From NCBI RefSeq assembly GCF_037977055.1, contig NZ_CP150274.1:6138001-6202000 (forward strand): 64,000 nucleotides of DNA, read 5' to 3'. This document shows positions 50,238 through 58,335 of the stretch, piece by piece (the first letter of the stretch is position 1; every line of letters starts with the position of its first letter). The position numbers and the translations under genes are program-made. The DNA is from Paenibacillus sp. FSL K6-1096 (lineage in GTDB: Bacteria > Bacillota > Bacilli > Paenibacillales > Paenibacillaceae). The notes beneath the pieces were generated by a model. It saw only the letters and a list, made by a program, of their open reading frames with translations, searched no databases and was not told the DNA's origin.

Positions 50238-51842
50238 ATGGCGGCACAACTGCCCGGAGTATTCATGGAACGCATGAAGGAACTGCTGGGACCCGAATAT
50301 GAGCAATTTGTTGAGACTTATAAGCAGCATCCCTACGGCGGCATCCGAGCCAACACGTTAAAAATTACGGTAGACGAGCTTCAGCAGCGCATCCCGTTTG
50401 AGCTTGAGCCGATTCCCTGGTGCCCGTCCGGGTTCTACACCGGGGAAGGGGCCCGGCCCGGCAAGCATCCGTATTATCATGCCGGGCTGTACTATATTCA
50501 GGAGCCGAGCGCCATGGCCCCGGTTGAGCTGCTGGACGTTCAGCCGGGGGACCGCGTGCTTGATCTATGCGCAGCACCGGGCGGCAAGTCTACGCAGATT
50601 GCCGCTAAGCTGCAAGGCGAAGGCCTGCTGGTGACCAACGACCTGCATCCCGAGCGGACGAAGGCGCTCGCCAAGAATCTGGAGCTGTACGGCGTGCGTA
50701 ACGGCATCGTTCTGAATGAGAGCCCGGAACGGATTGCAGCGGCCTTCCCCCGGTTCTTCGACCGGATTCTGATCGATGCGCCATGTTCGGGCGAAGGCAT
50801 GTTCCGCAAGGACGAGGATATGGTCAGACAGTGGGAGCCGGAAACCCCGGACAAATATGCGGAGATGCAGCGGGAGATTCTGCAGACGGCCGCCACGGCG
50901 CTGAAGCCGGGCGGAACGATGGTCTACTCGACGTGCACCTTCGCGCCCGAGGAGGACGAGGAGCTGGTGGCCGGATTCCTGGCCAGCCATCCGCAGTTCA
51001 CGCTCGTTCCCGTAGGCGGAACCGGACCGTTCGCCGCCGGGCTTGCCCCGCTTACAGGGGCTGCCCGGCTGTGGCCGCATAAGGTCAAGGGAGAAGGGCA
51101 TTTCATGGCGGTGCTGCGCCATGTTGGAAGTGCAGGAGCGGAAAGAGAGGCAGAGACTTATGAGACAGGGGCAGCAGAGAATGTAGAGGTACGAAATGAC
51201 CTGCGAGAGAGAAGTTTGTCTGTCTCGCCCCGCAGCAAGTCAGCCAAAACAGACTTTCCCGGTAAGACAGCTCCCGGCAGGGCGGATCACGGCCGGGGAG
51301 GCAAAGGAGGACGCGGATCTGGACACGGCTCCGGCTCTGGCTCTGGCAGAGCCGGAACGGGTCCAGGTTCGCCGTCACAGCGAACCGGCGGGGGCGGGGA
51401 AGCAACAGCGTTCGCGGTCTATGCGGACTTCATTCAGGAGCTGCTGGGGACGCAGCCGCCCGGATATCCGGTATGGTTCGGGGATCATCTGTATCTCTCC
51501 CCGCTGCCCCGGGAAGCGCTGAATGGACTGAAGACCATTCGTCCCGGCTGGTACATCGGACAGCTGAAGAGCGGACGGTTCGTTCCCGGCCATCCGCTGG
51601 CGACTGCCCTGCAGCCTGCTGAATGCAGCCGCTCTGTGTCCCTGTCCAGCACCAGTGGTGAAGCCGTCTCCTACCTGAAGGGGGAGACGTTATCGCTCCC
51701 GCTGGAACGCCTGTCCATTAAGGACGGACATTCCGCCAAGGGTTATACGCTCGTCTGCATTGACGGCTTCAGTGCGGGCTGGGGCAAATGGCAGGACGGG
51801 ATGCTGAAGAATGAATATCCCGCAGGCTGGAGGTGGACTTAA
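50238..51842 (+). CDS. RsmF/RsmB-type rRNA cytosine-C5 methyltransferase, copy 1
   Basis: 534 residues. NOL1/NOP2/Sun methyltransferase core: motif I LDLCAAPGGKSTQIA near residue 110, DAPCSGEGMFRKDED near residue 176 with the PC motif Cys, and YSTCTFAPEEDEEL near residue 232 with the catalytic TC Cys. RNA-binding C-terminal domains (about 385-530) include FGDHLYLSPLP and IRPGWYIGQLKSGRFVPGH, the RsmF_methylt_CI and PUA-like FAU type. Between them sits a disordered, Gly/Ser-rich, low-complexity stretch (about 290-390). A second gene of the same type is at 54203-55603. ATG 50238 with GGGGG nearby. The target base is not certain (16S C1407 for E. coli RsmF). Confidence 0.9.
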   Translation: MAAQLPGVFMERMKELLGPEYEQFVETYKQHPYGGIRANTLKITVDELQQRIPFELEPIPWCPSGFYTGEGARPGKHPYYHAGLYYIQEPSAMAPVELLDVQPGDRVLDLCAAPGGKSTQIAAKLQGEGLLVTNDLHPERTKALAKNLELYGVRNGIVLNESPERIAAAFPRFFDRILIDAPCSGEGMFRKDEDMVRQWEPETPDKYAEMQREILQTAATALKPGGTMVYSTCTFAPEEDEELVAGFLASHPQFTLVPVGGTGPFAAGLAPLTGAARLWPHKVKGEGHFMAVLRHVGSAGAEREAETYETGAAENVEVRNDLRERSLSVSPRSKSAKTDFPGKTAPGRADHGRGGKGGRGSGHGSGSGSGRAGTGPGSPSQRTGGGGEATAFAVYADFIQELLGTQPPGYPVWFGDHLYLSPLPREALNGLKTIRPGWYIGQLKSGRFVPGHPLATALQPAECSRSVSLSSTSGEAVSYLKGETLSLPLERLSIKDGHSAKGYTLVCIDGFSAGWGKWQDGMLKNEYPAGWRWT

Positions 51843-51845
51843 GTT

Positions 51846-52607
51846 ATGAGTACCGCAGGACAAGAGAATAAGAAGCAGCGCCTGGATAAGGTGCTGTCCC
51901 ATATGGGAGTCGGCTCCCGCAGCGAGATCCGCAAGCAGGCTAAGCAAGGGTTAATTACTGTGAACGGTGCTGTCGTTAAGGACAGCGGGGCGCATGTTGA
52001 TCCGGTGCAGGACAGGATTGAAGTGGGCGGTGAGCCGGTCCTCTACCGGGAGCATATCTACCTGATGCTGAACAAGCCGCCGGGCGTTCTGTCGGCAACG
52101 GAGGATAAGCGGGACCGGACGGTGCTGGATCTGCTGAAGCAGGAGCACGCGCTGTTCGAGCCGTTCCCGGTGGGCCGGCTGGATAAGGATACGGTCGGGC
52201 TGCTATTGCTGACGAATGACGGCCAGCTGGCCCATGAGCTGCTGTCCCCGCGTAAGCATGTGCCCAAGACCTACGAGGCTACCGTCGAGGGTGAGGTGGA
52301 TGCGGCGGATGTGGCTGCTTTTGCCGCGGGAGTGAAGCTGGAGGACGGCTATGTCACGCTGCCCGCAGAGCTGCGCATTCTGAGCCGGGAGCGGGGCCGC
52401 CAGGTACTGTCATATATCTCACTCACCATCACGGAAGGGAAGTTCCATCAGGTGAAGCGGATGTTCCTGGCTGTCGGGAAGAAGGTGGTGTTCCTGAAGC
52501 GGGTGGCGATGGGCGGACTTAAGCTGGACGAGAGCCTGCCGCAGGGGGCTTGCCGCGAGCTGACCGCCAGGGAGCTGGAGCTGCTGCAAGGCAGTAGCGT
52601 TGAGTAG
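51846..52607 (+). CDS. RsuA/RluB family pseudouridine synthase
   Basis: 253 residues. S4 RNA-binding domain at the N-terminus (RLDKVLSHMGVGSRSEIRKQ). Catalytic Asp in VGRLDKDTVGLLLLTNDG near residue 104, the RsuA family GRLDxxTxGLLLLTND signature. KPPGVLSATED and HQVKRMFLAVG support RsuA more than RluB (E. coli RsuA modifies 16S U516). Start ATG 51846, four bases after the RsmF-like stop; same transcript. Confidence 0.93.
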   Translation: MSTAGQENKKQRLDKVLSHMGVGSRSEIRKQAKQGLITVNGAVVKDSGAHVDPVQDRIEVGGEPVLYREHIYLMLNKPPGVLSATEDKRDRTVLDLLKQEHALFEPFPVGRLDKDTVGLLLLTNDGQLAHELLSPRKHVPKTYEATVEGEVDAADVAAFAAGVKLEDGYVTLPAELRILSRERGRQVLSYISLTITEGKFHQVKRMFLAVGKKVVFLKRVAMGGLKLDESLPQGACRELTARELELLQGSSVE

Positions 52608-52670
52608 GCGGATACGACTGATTATAGGGGATCATCTGAGAGTATGATACAGAGAGAAGGACGGTGGGGT

Positions 52671-53471
52671 ATGAAATTCAGACTGATAGCATTGGATGTA
52701 GACGGGACGCTATTGAATGACGATCATCAGTTAAGTGAAGAGAACAAAGCGGCGGTGGCCGAGGTTACACGCCAGGGCGGGCAAATCGTATTATGCACAG
52801 GACGCAGCCCGCAGAATTCGATTCCGTTCATGGAAGAGATGGGCTTGTCCGGTTATGTGCTGGGCCACAATGGGGCGGCCACGGTCAGTGTCCAGGACCG
52901 TAAGGTGCTGCATCAGTACGGGCTGGACGCGAGAGGTCTCGACCCGTATATTGATTATTGCCGCAAGCACGGGATTCATTTCGATGTGAATACGGCATTT
53001 GATATGTATGTGGACAATGTGGAGAATCTGACCGAGGAAGCGCACTTCATGTATGAGCATTTCCGCATTATGCCGGTGACGCTGCCGGCGTGGGAGGATT
53101 TCCGTGAGCCGATTGTGAAGTTCACCGTATTCTCCAAGGCGGATATTCTGGATGAAGCCCAGCGCGAGTGGGCGACCTGGGGAGAGCAATACAACATTCT
53201 GCGCAGCGGGGAGTTCTTCGTGGACTTCATGCACCCGGAAGCCTCCAAGGGCAACGCCCTGAAGCATCTGGCCACAGAGCTGGGCATCCCGCAGGAGCAG
53301 GTGCTGTCCATCGGCAATTATTATAATGATATTTCCATGCTGACTTACGCCGGGCTTGGGGTAGCGATGGACAATTCCCCGCTGGAGGTCAAAGCTGCGG
53401 CAGATGCCGTCACCGGCACCAATAACGGGAACGGTGTGCGCGATGCGCTGGTGAAGTATTGCCTGTCCTGA
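52671..53471 (+). CDS. HAD family hydrolase (Cof/SupH type)
   Basis: About 266 residues. Motif I LIALDVDGTLLNDD (nucleophile Asp and acid Asp), motif II LCTGRSPQNS, motif III Lys in ASKGNALKHLA, motif IV SIGNYYNDISML. C2 cap typical of Cof-type sugar and flavin phosphatases. The substrate is unknown. ATG 52671 is preferred (GAAGGACGG upstream) over the in-frame ATG at 52644. Last gene of a run from pyrD, ended by a terminator at 53570. Confidence 0.92.
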   Translation: MKFRLIALDVDGTLLNDDHQLSEENKAAVAEVTRQGGQIVLCTGRSPQNSIPFMEEMGLSGYVLGHNGAATVSVQDRKVLHQYGLDARGLDPYIDYCRKHGIHFDVNTAFDMYVDNVENLTEEAHFMYEHFRIMPVTLPAWEDFREPIVKFTVFSKADILDEAQREWATWGEQYNILRSGEFFVDFMHPEASKGNALKHLATELGIPQEQVLSIGNYYNDISMLTYAGLGVAMDNSPLEVKAAADAVTGTNNGNGVRDALVKYCLS

Positions 53472-53569
53472 TTGCGGGCTGAGGGATGGGGCATAAGGGA
53501 TGGAGTAAAAGTATAAAACATAGATATATTGAGCATAGAGTGGAAGCTGAAGATAGGGGCATAATTATG

Positions 53570-53611
53570 AAGCATAGCTCGGGGCCTATGGCCTCCGGGG
53601 TATGCTTTTTT
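53570..53611 (+). terminator. Terminator after the pyrD-HAD run
   Basis: AAGCATA (53570-53576) and TATGCTT (53601-53607), with inner GC-rich pairing, then T-run. It lies about 100 bases after the HAD stop. Confidence 0.8.
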
Positions 53612-53675
53612 GTGTTGTAACAGGTGCAAACTACCTTAACAGGTAAGGCTTACTCTGCTTGAAGTGCGGCTGTAC

Positions 53676-53906
53676 AATGTGATCGTTTTTTCGATTACAT
53701 TGGGTTCGCGCGCCTCCGTCACGCCGAATGTGATCGTTTTTTCGATTACATTTGGTCCGCACGCCCACACACCGCCGAATGTGATCGGTTTTTCGACTAC
53801 ATTGGGTTCGCACGCCTCCGCCACGCTGAATGTGATCGGTTTTTCAACTACATTCGGAGCATTGAGTCCGCACGCCTCCGTCACGCCGAATGTGATCGTT
53901 TTTTCG
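53676..53906. repeat. Tandem 51-bp repeat, four full copies and one partial
   Basis: Copies begin (AATGTGATCG) at 53676, 53727, 53778, 53829 and 53889. The first three steps are exactly 51 bases, the last one 60 because of a 9-base insertion. Each unit carries a hairpin AATGTGATCG-TTTTTT-CGATTACATT (one G-U pair), then GGGTTCGCACGCCTCCGTCACGCC-like spacer (first part shown). Copies differ at a few positions, some compensatory: GATCGGTTTTTCGACTAC. Open frames through it exist because 51 is a multiple of three. The region 53472-53996 has no convincing gene. Confidence 0.9.
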
Positions 53907-53929
53907 CGTGCGAAGCTTCTGAAATAGTG

Positions 53930-53966
53930 AAAAAGCGGCCGGCCCCCCGGATGGGGAGCAGGCCGC
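53930..53966 (-). terminator. Terminator of the second micropeptide gene
   Basis: GCGGCC (53935-53940) and GGCCGC (53961-53966) with inner CCCC/GGGG; A-run at 53930-53934 gives the T-run on the minus strand. Confidence 0.8.
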
Positions 53967-53996
53967 AAGATGCCCGTGTGTGTTGCTAAAGCGGAA

Positions 53997-54086
53997 TTAG
54001 ACAAACAGCGAACGGGAAATGATGACGAGCAATATGAAAAGTACCAAGATCGCACCGGTCGAAGTGAAGCCTACACCTGCACCCAT
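53997..54086 (-). CDS. YjcZ-type sporulation-associated micropeptide, 29 residues
   Basis: Read by hand on the minus strand. MGAGVGFTSTGAILVLFILL followed by VIISRSLFV. GAGGGAGG upstream of the ATG at 54086 and a terminator of its own at 53930. It shares the TSTG(T/A)ILVLFILLVII core with the peptide at 31684-31782. A Gly-rich head and a single hydrophobic helix are typical of YjcZ-like peptides in spores of Bacillales. Confidence 0.75.
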   Translation of the reverse strand: MGAGVGFTSTGAILVLFILLVIISRSLFV

Positions 54087-54202
54087 GTCTGATTCCTCCC
54101 TCGATTCATGTCTGTTCCCACCTGCCGCCGCTTAAGTCCGGCGGACCTCCATGGGATAATGACATCATATGCTTATGAAGGATTCGTGAACTGGTCAGCA
54201 GC

Positions 54203-55603
54203 CTAAACCTCGTCAATATGGGCAACTCTGATCCGCAGGCCTTTGGGCAGATGGTTCTTAAGCTGGCCGGAGCTGGCTTTGCCCCAGCCTACAGGCAAGC
54301 CGTCCACAGTGACCAGTGTCCAGCCGTGCAGGCTGGCCGGGACAGGCAGGCTCCCGCCGCGCAGCCAGTTCTGAATGTCCGGCCCGTCCGCAGGCATGTC
54401 ATAGGTTCGCGCAGCCTGGTCCGGCCGGAGGGCCATGGCGAGGGCGTGGGCGGGCTCGATCCGGTTTTTTTTGAGCTGGGCAATATGGAGTCCGGCCCGG
54501 GGAACCCGGAGGCCGTCAAGCAGCCCGGTATGCAGCCGGTCCTGGAAGGCCTCAGGCAGCAGATACAGGGACTCCCCGAAGAGCAGCGGCACGCCCTCAG
54601 CTGCCAATCCGGGAAGCTCCGCCGCCGCCCAGCTGGTGAACTGCTGGTAAGCCTCGCGGAGCTGGGCGCTGGTCTTCGGGCCGCTGCTGCGTCCGCGTTT
54701 GCTGCGCCCCCGGCGCGGATCGGAAGCGCCCCCTTCCCCGGACGCCGCCTTCTGCAGCAGAGCTACGAAGTGCCCTTCGCCCTTCTCCAAATGCGGCCAC
54801 AGCCGCTTCGTGGCGATCAGCTCCATATCGGGGTACTCCAGGGTAAAGCGCTGGATCGTCTCCTCGTTCTCCCGGCGGTTGAAGGTACAGGTCGAATAGA
54901 CCATGCTGCCGCCCGGCTTCAGCATCAGATACGCATCCTGGAGAATATCCCACTGTCTGGATGCACACATCTCTACATGCTTCGGCGACCATTCGTCTAC
55001 TGCCGCAGGGTCTTTGCGGAACATGCCTTCCCCGGAGCAGGGGGCATCCAGCATAATGCGGTCGAAGACTTCCGGGAATCTGGCTGAGAGCTCCCCCGGG
55101 CTTGCCGAGGTGACCAGGGTGTTGGCGAGGCCGAGGCGTTCTACATTTTCTGCCAGAATCTTGGCCCGTTCCGGGTGAATTTCGTTGGAGACCAGCAGCC
55201 CCTGCCCCTGCATCAGCGCGGCAATATGGGTCGTCTTGCCGCCGGGAGCGGCGGCGAGATCGAGCACCGTCTCTCCGGGAAGCGGCTGAAGCAATTCTGC
55301 TGCGGACATTGCGGAGGGCTCCTGAATATAATATAGTCCGGCGGCATGATAAGGATGCCTTCCCGGCCGGGCAGGCTCTTCGTGGTAGAAGCCGTCCGGG
55401 CACCAGGGCACCGGCGTCAGGCTGAATTGTGTAATGGCTTGGTCCGCTGCGCTGCGTCCGGGCCCCGTAAGGCTTTTTAAAGTATTGAACCGCAGACCCT
55501 GGGTCCGCCTTGCCTCATAGCTGTGCAGAAAAGCGTCCGCCGTCTCTCCCAGCATCTCTCTGATCTGTGCGGTGTAAGCGGCAGGCAGCCGTTCTTCATT
55601 CAT
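54203..55603 (-). CDS. RsmF/RsmB-type rRNA cytosine-C5 methyltransferase, copy 2
   Basis: About 466 residues. Same architecture as the gene at 50238: FYHEEPARPGRHPYHAAGLY, motif I LDLAAAPGGKTTHIA near residue 108, DAPCSGEGMFRKDPAA near residue 176, YSTCTFNRRENEETI near residue 228, then C-terminal RNA-binding part with FGESLYLLPEAF and PRAGLHIAQLKKNRIEPAH. The ATG at 55603 with GAGGAGA seven bases upstream is chosen; the open frame to 55741 lacks a site. Two paralogues within 4 kb in opposite directions suggest an old duplication with separate targets. Confidence 0.9.
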   Translation of the reverse strand: MNEERLPAAYTAQIREMLGETADAFLHSYEARRTQGLRFNTLKSLTGPGRSAADQAITQFSLTPVPWCPDGFYHEEPARPGRHPYHAAGLYYIQEPSAMSAAELLQPLPGETVLDLAAAPGGKTTHIAALMQGQGLLVSNEIHPERAKILAENVERLGLANTLVTSASPGELSARFPEVFDRIMLDAPCSGEGMFRKDPAAVDEWSPKHVEMCASRQWDILQDAYLMLKPGGSMVYSTCTFNRRENEETIQRFTLEYPDMELIATKRLWPHLEKGEGHFVALLQKAASGEGGASDPRRGRSKRGRSSGPKTSAQLREAYQQFTSWAAAELPGLAAEGVPLLFGESLYLLPEAFQDRLHTGLLDGLRVPRAGLHIAQLKKNRIEPAHALAMALRPDQAARTYDMPADGPDIQNWLRGGSLPVPASLHGWTLVTVDGLPVGWGKASSGQLKNHLPKGLRIRVAHIDEV

Positions 55604-55801
55604 ACAACATTCTCCTCTGGCTAGAAATTCAAGATAAGTAAAACTGTCATGCCGGTTGCTGTTTCTGGCGGATACCGATAAAATTAAGGTATGGAACCTT
55701 AGCGTACCTGAACCTGCATCTGTAATCGTACATATATACAACTATATCATAATTGCCGGGCTTCACCGTAAACGGGGCAATTGTAAAGGGAGATGTACCT
55801 T

Positions 55802-56938
55802 ATGAACTTGCTGCAAGCGCTATTCTTCCCGCCGGAGCAGCCCGGTGGTGTATCTTCTATGGTTCCTTATCTCCAGGAGCGCTTCCGGTCCAGCCGCTGG
55901 GAGATGGATTTGTTCTGGCTGCCCAAGCGCATCCGGGGAAAGGGCCGGGAGGACATCGTCTTCAAGACCTTCGACTGGACACCGTACGGCGAAAGTCCGG
56001 TTGTGCAAAAATACATTCAGACCTACCGGGATTACATCTGGTGGACCAAGCTGCGCATGAGCAAAAATTATGATCTGATCCATGCCCATCATCCGATTGC
56101 GGGGCTGGCCATGAAGAATATCTATCCTGACATTCCCTTAATTCAGACGCTGCATTCCAGCTATGAACGCGAATTAATTCTGAACGGGGTGATCCGCGAA
56201 GGGGGGCTGGAGCATCAGTTCCTGGTCTCCATCTACCGCGAGCTGGAGCTGGTGAGCGACCGTCTGATGACGGTGTCGCGGGCTTTTGCCGATTACCTGG
56301 TCCCTTATATTGACCGTCCGGCCGACGTCGGCGTAATTCCCAACGGCTTCGATGAGAAAAGATTCAAGCCGGTGCCCCACGAGAATGACATTCCGCAGCT
56401 GGTGACGGTCACCCGTCTGGTGCCGGCCAAAGGCCTGGATACTCTTTTCAAATCCTGTGCTGAGCTGAAAAAGCGGGGCCATGAATATGTGCTGCATATC
56501 ATCGGCGACGGACCGAGCCGCGGAGAGCTGGAGCGGCTGGCGCAGGAGCTGGGCATCTATAATGAGACGATTTTTTACGGATATACGCTGCATCCTGAGG
56601 AATTCATGCCCTTCTTCGATATCTTTGTCCTGCCTTCGCGGGCCGAAGCGTTCGGGTCGGTATTCGCGGAGGCGGCTCTCAGCTGCCTGGCGCTGGTCGG
56701 GACCAATGTCGGCGGTATTCCCGAGCAGATTGAGGACGGGGTGAACGGGCTGCTGGTCAATCCCGATGATGAGCTGGCGCTGGCGGATGCGCTGGAGAAG
56801 GTTATCAGTGATCCCGGCTACCGCTATGAGCTGTCGCGCTCCGCTTGGGACAAAGCCAAAAGCAGCTACTCGCTGACCCGGGTGGCGAATGAGCTGAAGA
56901 AGACCTACCTGCAGTTTCAGCCGGGAGTGAAGGGGTGA
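55802..56938 (+). CDS. Glycosyltransferase family 4
   Basis: 378 residues, no membrane segments. GT-B fold: N-terminal LLQALFFPPEQPGGVSSMVP, and the C-terminal donor half PRLV-type start TVTRLVPAKGLDTLFKSC (about 197), IIGDGPSRGELERLA, then the E-x7-E motif in PSRAEAFGSVFAEAALS near 280 and GTNVGGIPEQIEDGVNG. Retaining mechanism. The sugar and acceptor are unknown. ATG 55802 after GGGAG. Its stop overlaps the region of the next start (nuclease), so it shares a transcript with yhaO-yhaN, an unusual company. Confidence 0.9.
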   Translation: MNLLQALFFPPEQPGGVSSMVPYLQERFRSSRWEMDLFWLPKRIRGKGREDIVFKTFDWTPYGESPVVQKYIQTYRDYIWWTKLRMSKNYDLIHAHHPIAGLAMKNIYPDIPLIQTLHSSYERELILNGVIREGGLEHQFLVSIYRELELVSDRLMTVSRAFADYLVPYIDRPADVGVIPNGFDEKRFKPVPHENDIPQLVTVTRLVPAKGLDTLFKSCAELKKRGHEYVLHIIGDGPSRGELERLAQELGIYNETIFYGYTLHPEEFMPFFDIFVLPSRAEAFGSVFAEAALSCLALVGTNVGGIPEQIEDGVNGLLVNPDDELALADALEKVISDPGYRYELSRSAWDKAKSSYSLTRVANELKKTYLQFQPGVKG

Positions 56939-56943
56939 GCAGG

Positions 56944-58335
56944 GTGATTCCGTTTCGTTTCCTTCATGCTGCGGATCTGCATCTGGACAGCCGGTTTGCC
57001 GGGCTTGCCCATCTTCCGCAGGATATACGCTCCTATCTCCGGGAGTCCACCTTCGCCGCCCTCGGGCGGCTTGTTGGCGTAGCTATAGCGCAGCAGGTTG
57101 ATTTTGTCGTCATCAGCGGTGATGTCTATGATGTCGCGGATGCCTCGCTCCAGGCTCAGCTCCGTTTCCGCGAGGCACTGGAGGAGCTGGGAAGCCAAGG
57201 GATTCAGGTGTTCGTGATCCACGGCAATCATGATCCGCTGGACGGGCCGCGCTTAGCCTCCGCGCCGCCTGAGCATGTTACAGTGTTCGGCGGCAGCGGG
57301 CCGGGATTCGGCATGGCCCGCCGCAGATCAGACGGGCAGGAGGTGGCTGTGGTCAGCGGCATCTCCTATCCGACCGCGAAGGTGACGGAGAATACAGCCT
57401 TGACCTTCAGCCGCCAGCCGGGAAGCCAATTGTTCCATATCGCGATGCTGCACGGGAATGTGGACGGGGATCTCCAGCATGAGACGTACTCGCCCTGTAC
57501 CCGCAGGGATCTCATCGGCAGAGGCTTTGATTACTGGGCACTCGGACATATCCACAAGCGCAGTATTCTGCATGAGCAGCCCCCGGTCGTCTATCCGGGC
57601 AATATTCAAGGAAGAAGCATTAAGGAGACCGGGGCCAAAGGCTGTTATATCGCAGATGTCAATGAGGATGGTGCGGTGGCGCTTCACTTCCACGAGCTGG
57701 ATGGTATCCGGTGGCAGGTCTGTGAGCTGCCCATTGACGGGCTGGCCGATGAAGCGGCATGGACGAGGGCTGTAGAACTTGCGGTGGAAGAGATCCGCGA
57801 GAGTACTCCGCAGCTGATGTCGGTGGTCCGGTTCCGTCTGACCGGGCGGGGCGACGTACATAAGGTGCTGGCGGAGAAGGGGGCTGCAGACGATCTGCTC
57901 TCCGAGCTGCAGCGGCGGGAAGCGGTCCGCGCAGCGCGTAAGGAGTATGCGGGTCTGGTCTGGACAGAGGGCTTCTCAGTCGAGACCGGGCTTGCGGTTG
58001 ACCGGGAACGCCTGCTGCTGGAGGACAGCTTCCTGGGCGAACTGCTGCGGCTGGCCGGACGGTCTATGGAGAACGCCGATGAGCTGGACGGGCTGATGTC
58101 AGCAGCCCTGCGGCCGCTGCTGGAGAACCAGGAGCTGCGCCGCCTGCTCGCGGCAACCGGCAGCGGGGAGAAGCTGGAGTGGCTGAGAGCAGCAGCAGAG
58201 CTGGGCATTACGCTGCTTAGCGGAATGGAGGAACCGGAGGGCAGCCAAGAGAGAGCAATGCCGGGTACACCGCCGGTGATTGACGATATAGCGGCCGGAG
58301 AGAACCGCCGGCTGGAGCGGGGGGACGCCGGATGA
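56944..58335 (+). CDS. yhaO: DNA repair exonuclease subunit (SbcD/Mre11 family, YhaO-like)
   Basis: About 463 residues. Calcineurin-like nuclease: FLHAADLHLDSRF (Asp, His), VVISGDVYDV (Asp), FVIHGNHDPLDG (Asn-His), ALGHIHKRSIL (His pair). The C-terminal half (about 290-420) contacts the ATPase partner. Pairs with the adjacent SMC-like ATPase as in B. subtilis yhaO-yhaN. GTG 56944 with AAGGGG is preferred; GTG 56935 overlaps the previous stop. Ends in a 4-base overlap (ATGA) with yhaN. Confidence 0.9.
   Translation: MIPFRFLHAADLHLDSRFAGLAHLPQDIRSYLRESTFAALGRLVGVAIAQQVDFVVISGDVYDVADASLQAQLRFREALEELGSQGIQVFVIHGNHDPLDGPRLASAPPEHVTVFGGSGPGFGMARRRSDGQEVAVVSGISYPTAKVTENTALTFSRQPGSQLFHIAMLHGNVDGDLQHETYSPCTRRDLIGRGFDYWALGHIHKRSILHEQPPVVYPGNIQGRSIKETGAKGCYIADVNEDGAVALHFHELDGIRWQVCELPIDGLADEAAWTRAVELAVEEIRESTPQLMSVVRFRLTGRGDVHKVLAEKGAADDLLSELQRREAVRAARKEYAGLVWTEGFSVETGLAVDRERLLLEDSFLGELLRLAGRSMENADELDGLMSAALRPLLENQELRRLLAATGSGEKLEWLRAAAELGITLLSGMEEPEGSQERAMPGTPPVIDDIAAGENRRLERGDAG

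Noticed and set aside
53664..53927. Open frame of 87 codons through the 51-bp repeats (and matching frames on the minus strand)
   Set aside because: It is open only because the repeat period is a multiple of three; no ribosome binding site, composition like the repeat spacer, both strands open alike.
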